Assembly (NCBI GenBank): GCA_022451445.1
Contig: JAKUSY010000123.1
Span: 1-8,231, forward strand
Direction of reading: 5' to 3'
Source of the DNA: Planctomycetota bacterium
GTDB taxonomy: Bacteria > Planctomycetota > UBA8108
Length of the DNA stretch: 8,231 nt
Shown: positions 5,701-8,231 of the stretch, one piece after another
Layout: each line of letters begins with the position of its first letter
Numbering within the stretch: the stretch's first letter is position 1
Translations under genes and position numbers: made by a program
The notes under the pieces: model-generated
The model's input: the letters and a program-made list of their open reading frames with translations, nothing else
The model's database searches: none
Told to the model about the DNA's origin: nothing

Positions 5701-8184
5701 AGCCACCTCTCGATACGGACGGCGCGAAGAAACACCCCCAACGCCTTTCTCGAGGGAGCGATCTCGGCGTTCACTCCCTTCGAGGGCCAGCTCGTCAGGC
5801 TGGAGGTCAGGGAAGACGATTACCTGCTGCGGGAGGCCACCCTCGAAGAGGCCGAGGCCTTCTGGATCGAAAGCCGCCCCAGCCTCGCCAGCCCTCCCGA
5901 GCGCGACGAGGACTTCAGCGAGCTCGTCAGCCTCGCCGAGATGGAGCTCGGCGCCGACAGCGGCCTGCTCATCTCGCGCTTCGGCGGCAAGACGGTCAAC
6001 CTGGCCCGTCTGCAGAACACCCTGGCAGGCCCTTTCGAGCGATACGGAGAGGTTGGCTTCGGCATCCCGCTTCACCACTACATGGAGTTCATTCGCTCCA
6101 ACCGTCTCTTCTCGGTCATCGACCCGCTGAGAATCGTGACCTACGAGGAGTATATCAACGAGCTCTTCGCCTCCGAAGAGTTCCAGTCCAGCTCCGAATA
6201 CCGGTTCGAGAGACTCGATACGCTGCGTGAGCACATGGAGGAGAGAGGCCAGATAAGCTCCGAGCTGGTGGCGAGCATCGCCGAAAAGATCGGGACCGTC
6301 TTCGACTCCACCACCATGAAGGTGCGCATGCGCTCCTCCTCCAACGTGGAGGATGCCCTCGAGTTCAACGGGGCGGGGCTCTACAGCTCCTTCTCCGCCT
6401 GCGCGGCGGACGATCTCGACACCGATGACAACGGTCCCTCCCGCTGTGACCCCGATCGCGGCAGTGAACGCGGCATAGCGCGGGCGCTGCGGAGGGTCTG
6501 GGCCAGCCTCTGGAACTTCCGCGCGGTAGAGGAGCGCGCCTTTTACGGAGTGAGCCATGACCTCGTCGGCATGGGGATCCTCGTCAGCCGCGCCTTCGAC
6601 CAGGAGAGGGCCAACGGGGTCGTCTTCACCGGCAACCCCTCGAATCCTCTCGATCCGCGCTACCTCGTAACGTCCCAGGTCGGGGAGAACAGCGTTGTCA
6701 GCCCGGACCCCGGGGTCTCCACCGCTGTCGATCTGCTGCTGGTAAACCAGGGAGATGTCCTCGACATCACCAGGTCCGCGCGGTCCTCGCTCCTTGCCGA
6801 GGGAGAGAACGTTCTCTCCGATGACCAGCTCCGCGAGCTCGGAGCGGTCCTGTGGCACATCGACCGGAACTTCCCGGTGGAAACCGGTGACCACGAACGG
6901 GCGGAGGTCGTCCTTGACCTCGAGTTCAAAATCGAAGAAGACGGCTCGCTCGCCATCAAGCAGGTCCGCCCCTTCCTGCGCAACGCTCCCATCCCGCCCC
7001 GGCCGCAATTCGAGCTGGTGGTCCCCGCCGCCACGACCGTCTGCGTCGGATTCGGAAACGCCAGCATCCAGCGGGATCCCAGGAGCGTCCGGGAGCTCAA
7101 GAGCCAGGTCAGGTTCCGGGCCGGTCCCCACGTCCTGCGCACGGAATCTCTCGTTTCGGCGCTGGAGCTTGTCGAGGCGGTCCGCTTCGGACCGGGAGCC
7201 GAGCCCCTGGCCCCCGCCGGCCCCGGCCTCCTGCGCTCGAGCCGCATCACGAACAACGATGGAAGCGTCCGGCATCGGTTCATCTTCGACCAGGACTTCG
7301 CCATCGATGACGACCTGCGCCTGAAGCTGAAGCTTTTCCTCCTCGAGCCCTTTACCGCCAGGGGTGAGGAGGTCCTCGAGGGATCCCTCACGCTGGACGC
7401 GGCCTATCTCGAGGAGGAGCTCTCGCTGCAAGGAGAGATCACCTCCCTCTCCGACCCCGACCGGAGAATCTTCCTCGACTACAACTCCTGCTCCTACGAC
7501 AGCCTCGACCTCTGGCAGGTCAGGGCGACACTCGATGATGGTACCCGGCTGTCCATCCTCGAACGCTACCGCCCCCCGCAGAACGAAGAGTTCGGACCCA
7601 TTCGACTCCTCAGCGGCGAGATCACCCTGCGGGGTGAGCGCAGAAGGACCGAGTCCTATTGGGAGCTCGTCTACGCCGCCTCGCGGCACAATACCTTCGT
7701 CAGGCACTGGCTCGTGCTCGACCCCCCGGTGACGGTCGAGGGATTCGCCGAGCCGGTGGCCATCGTCGAGCTCGTATCTCCCCAGGCCAACAGCGCCGGG
7801 GCTATCCTGCAGGAGCCCGCCGGGAAATATCTCAGCTCGACCTTCGAGGAGCTTGGCCGCACAGGCGTCAGCTCCTTCAGTCTCGAGCTCTACACCGAGC
7901 CGGAAGGACCAGTCCTGCAGCGCGGCGACACCGACTCCGATGGACGGATCTCGATAACCGATGCCATCACCGTGCTGCGCTTTCTATTCACCGATGGAGA
8001 GGAGCCCGCCTGCCTGAAAACCGCGGATGCCGACGATGATGGAGGACTGTCCATAACGGACGCCGTGAGGATTCTCGGCTACCTCTTCAGGGGCGACGAC
8101 GCCCTGCCGGCTCCATTTGGAGAATGCGGCGTGGACCCGAGCGAAGACAACCTCAGCTGCGAATCCTCACCGCGCTGCCAGTAA
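2746..8184 (+). CDS. Secreted FG-GAP repeat protein with GWD-like dikinase module and dockerin tail
   Basis: This protein of 1812 residues has a Sec signal (Lys10, hydrophobic 11-23, cleavage near VFA at 27-29), so export is likely; no strong Shine-Dalgarno precedes the ATG. Residues 31-61 hold a DCNRNG/DCNENN calcium-type repeat. Residues about 62-745 carry 14 FG-GAP/VCBS motifs. About 750-950 is conserved-looking but unnamed. About 960-1055 resembles a swivelling phosphohistidine domain (PLSHLSIRTARRNTPNA, candidate His987). About 1076-1410 resembles the PPDK/PEP-synthase ATP-binding domain: FGGKTVNLARL (Lys1082), RMRSSSNVED (Arg1196), GVVFTGNP (1291-1298), and DLEFKIEEDG then QVRP (Asp1391, Glu1393, Gln1406, Arg1408). 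Residues 1410-1725 are unrecognised and look beta-rich. Residues 1726-1790 are dockerin-like, with two DxDxDG loops, and a Cys-rich tail follows. No TIM barrel for PEP/pyruvate is present. The nearest known layout is glucan water dikinase; the substrate is unknown. Confidence 0.92.
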   Translation: MIDQERLSLKIIALLLTAAMALASRPVFALDCNRNGIEDRVDIAENTSTDCNENNVPDECEFAPLQFGLREQALTVARFPRALTSGDFDGDGDNDLVTANKDADTSSTLSLLYNQGGGDFTRTDIAAGVRASSITSADLDGDGDLDLVTANFFTIELFWNDGSGVFPEPAGIEVDRATRFVTTGDLNGDGLLDLLYTNTSNDDIGFRLNAGAGSFTEAVSIPVGDYPTAAVIDDFNGDGSMDILVLNSRDDTASMLAGNGDGTFAEALTFPIGSRRPAQMATADLDGDGDLDLATSNMESVSIFHNDGSGAFSFADNFPARPTQILAEDIDGDGDPEIIFGTREAVVSVLNNVNGTFLTAPITFAVEFAPGLLTICDLDSDGDPELATAFERFTSVGILWNRDQGAVTLDPVRVNMGPAPHAAAIGDFDNDGFLDVATGDGNGRSITLFLNSNGIMRPRRTVPAGEYLNTIDSGDFDGDGDLDLVTGAMMSAHMQIFLNLGNAAFRRQGRLITGVRPFQVQAAELNGDEFPEVVSANEGSGTVTVWLNRADGTGTFSGRRDYRVGRQPACSDAVDLDGDGFNDLVVSNRGSRNISVLLNQGNGLFGASTEVPVDGAPYYVAGGDINRDGLMDVVVANPSGRSIIILPGRGDGTFDAGISYDAGAPPYSLIVHDINSDGLPDVVTGNAESHNISILLNLGDGTMGFGLTYETGQGPRFVAAGDLDNDSDVDLVAANHDSRDMHFFYNQAPTVLSVTHLEEICTELDYHELATSSARGLDLKFVMPVNPEDPDSLPVLYQNGHLFDLHQDFLTQTFPERFPLLGPDEYNRLVGLRASREYYIGSISRLSTDEGTGYGFSVYTDISSSAAELLTVEEARSIYGNFSQTFNLAPLAYLPDNVPARENAAGWEDPGFPIVFDTRNIAADYIPYTQAVGYGTVKILDRDSFEEANDNGRISFQDLLVLDHAPRDIEGVVSGVITAEPQGPLSHLSIRTARRNTPNAFLEGAISAFTPFEGQLVRLEVREDDYLLREATLEEAEAFWIESRPSLASPPERDEDFSELVSLAEMELGADSGLLISRFGGKTVNLARLQNTLAGPFERYGEVGFGIPLHHYMEFIRSNRLFSVIDPLRIVTYEEYINELFASEEFQSSSEYRFERLDTLREHMEERGQISSELVASIAEKIGTVFDSTTMKVRMRSSSNVEDALEFNGAGLYSSFSACAADDLDTDDNGPSRCDPDRGSERGIARALRRVWASLWNFRAVEERAFYGVSHDLVGMGILVSRAFDQERANGVVFTGNPSNPLDPRYLVTSQVGENSVVSPDPGVSTAVDLLLVNQGDVLDITRSARSSLLAEGENVLSDDQLRELGAVLWHIDRNFPVETGDHERAEVVLDLEFKIEEDGSLAIKQVRPFLRNAPIPPRPQFELVVPAATTVCVGFGNASIQRDPRSVRELKSQVRFRAGPHVLRTESLVSALELVEAVRFGPGAEPLAPAGPGLLRSSRITNNDGSVRHRFIFDQDFAIDDDLRLKLKLFLLEPFTARGEEVLEGSLTLDAAYLEEELSLQGEITSLSDPDRRIFLDYNSCSYDSLDLWQVRATLDDGTRLSILERYRPPQNEEFGPIRLLSGEITLRGERRRTESYWELVYAASRHNTFVRHWLVLDPPVTVEGFAEPVAIVELVSPQANSAGAILQEPAGKYLSSTFEELGRTGVSSFSLELYTEPEGPVLQRGDTDSDGRISITDAITVLRFLFTDGEEPACLKTADADDDGGLSITDAVRILGYLFRGDDALPAPFGECGVDPSEDNLSCESSPRCQ
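2941..4983 (+). repeat. Array of 14 FG-GAP/VCBS repeats in the coding sequence
   Basis: Fourteen Asp/Asn-rich loops of the form (D/N)GDGDLDLVT recur, with their first acidic residue at 89, 140, 187, 236, 286, 331, 379, 429, 477, 526, 577, 626, 675 and 724. Spacing is 45-51 residues. Each loop is preceded by a short strand ending in GDF, ADL or similar and followed by LLNxGxGxF-like text, the usual blade pattern of calcium-binding beta-propellers. The copies are diverged at the DNA level by synonymous and non-synonymous changes, so the array is old rather than freshly amplified. Motifs 6, 7, 10 and 14 are the least canonical. Confidence 0.9.
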
Positions 8185-8231
8185 CTGCTTCCCACCCCCC
8201 CTCCTTCCAAAACGCCTTTTCTTTATCAATA

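Noticed and set aside
5119..7707. 862-codon open frame on the minus strand
   Set aside because: It is a shadow of the dikinase and downstream regions, which carry recognisable motifs on the plus strand. The antisense product is low-complexity Gly/Glu/Val/Asp-rich text.
8185..8231. Terminator after the large gene
   Set aside because: The 47 bases hold a C-rich run and a T-rich patch but no stem-loop. The window ends before one could be confirmed.

Overview
The window is a GC-rich stretch of bacterial DNA with all its genes on the + strand. The organism is most likely a member of the Planctomycetota or a similar environmental lineage. This is inferred from the style of the largest protein: a short Cys/Asp/Asn-rich calcium-type repeat just after the signal peptide, a long FG-GAP/VCBS array, and a C-terminal dockerin-like pair of calcium loops ending in a Cys-rich tail. 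There is no rRNA, tRNA or marker gene to confirm the assignment.

Layout. Positions 1-301 form a near-perfect inverted repeat with almost no spacer (136 of 150 pairs complementary, no indels). It lies over the 5' part of a histone-deacetylase-family gene (152-991), whose natural N-terminus is therefore missing or scrambled. That gene is otherwise well conserved, but two of its three expected zinc ligands are replaced. After a 118-bp gap comes a lipoprotein of 404 residues (1110-2324) that joins TPR-like helical repeats to a TlpA/thioredoxin domain with an intact CxxC. A 421-bp gap (2325-2745) follows. It holds a plausible promoter overlapping an inverted repeat, and several small GC-rich hairpins.

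The rest (2746-8184) is one gene for a secreted protein of 1812 residues. In order it carries a signal peptide, a calcium-type repeat, fourteen FG-GAP/VCBS motifs (enough for two seven-bladed propellers), a module with a swivelling phosphohistidine domain followed by a PEP-synthase/PPDK-type ATP-binding domain, a long region I do not recognise, and a dockerin-like tail. The His-domain-then-ATP-domain order is that of glucan water dikinase, not of PEP synthase or PPDK. The residues expected for nucleotide binding and for phosphohistidine transfer appear intact. A complete-looking dikinase core on an apparently exported, calcium-rich, cysteine-containing protein is the most interesting content of the window.

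The genes do not form an obvious pathway. The envelope thioredoxin-like lipoprotein could serve disulfide handling for exported proteins such as its large neighbour, but this rests on proximity alone.
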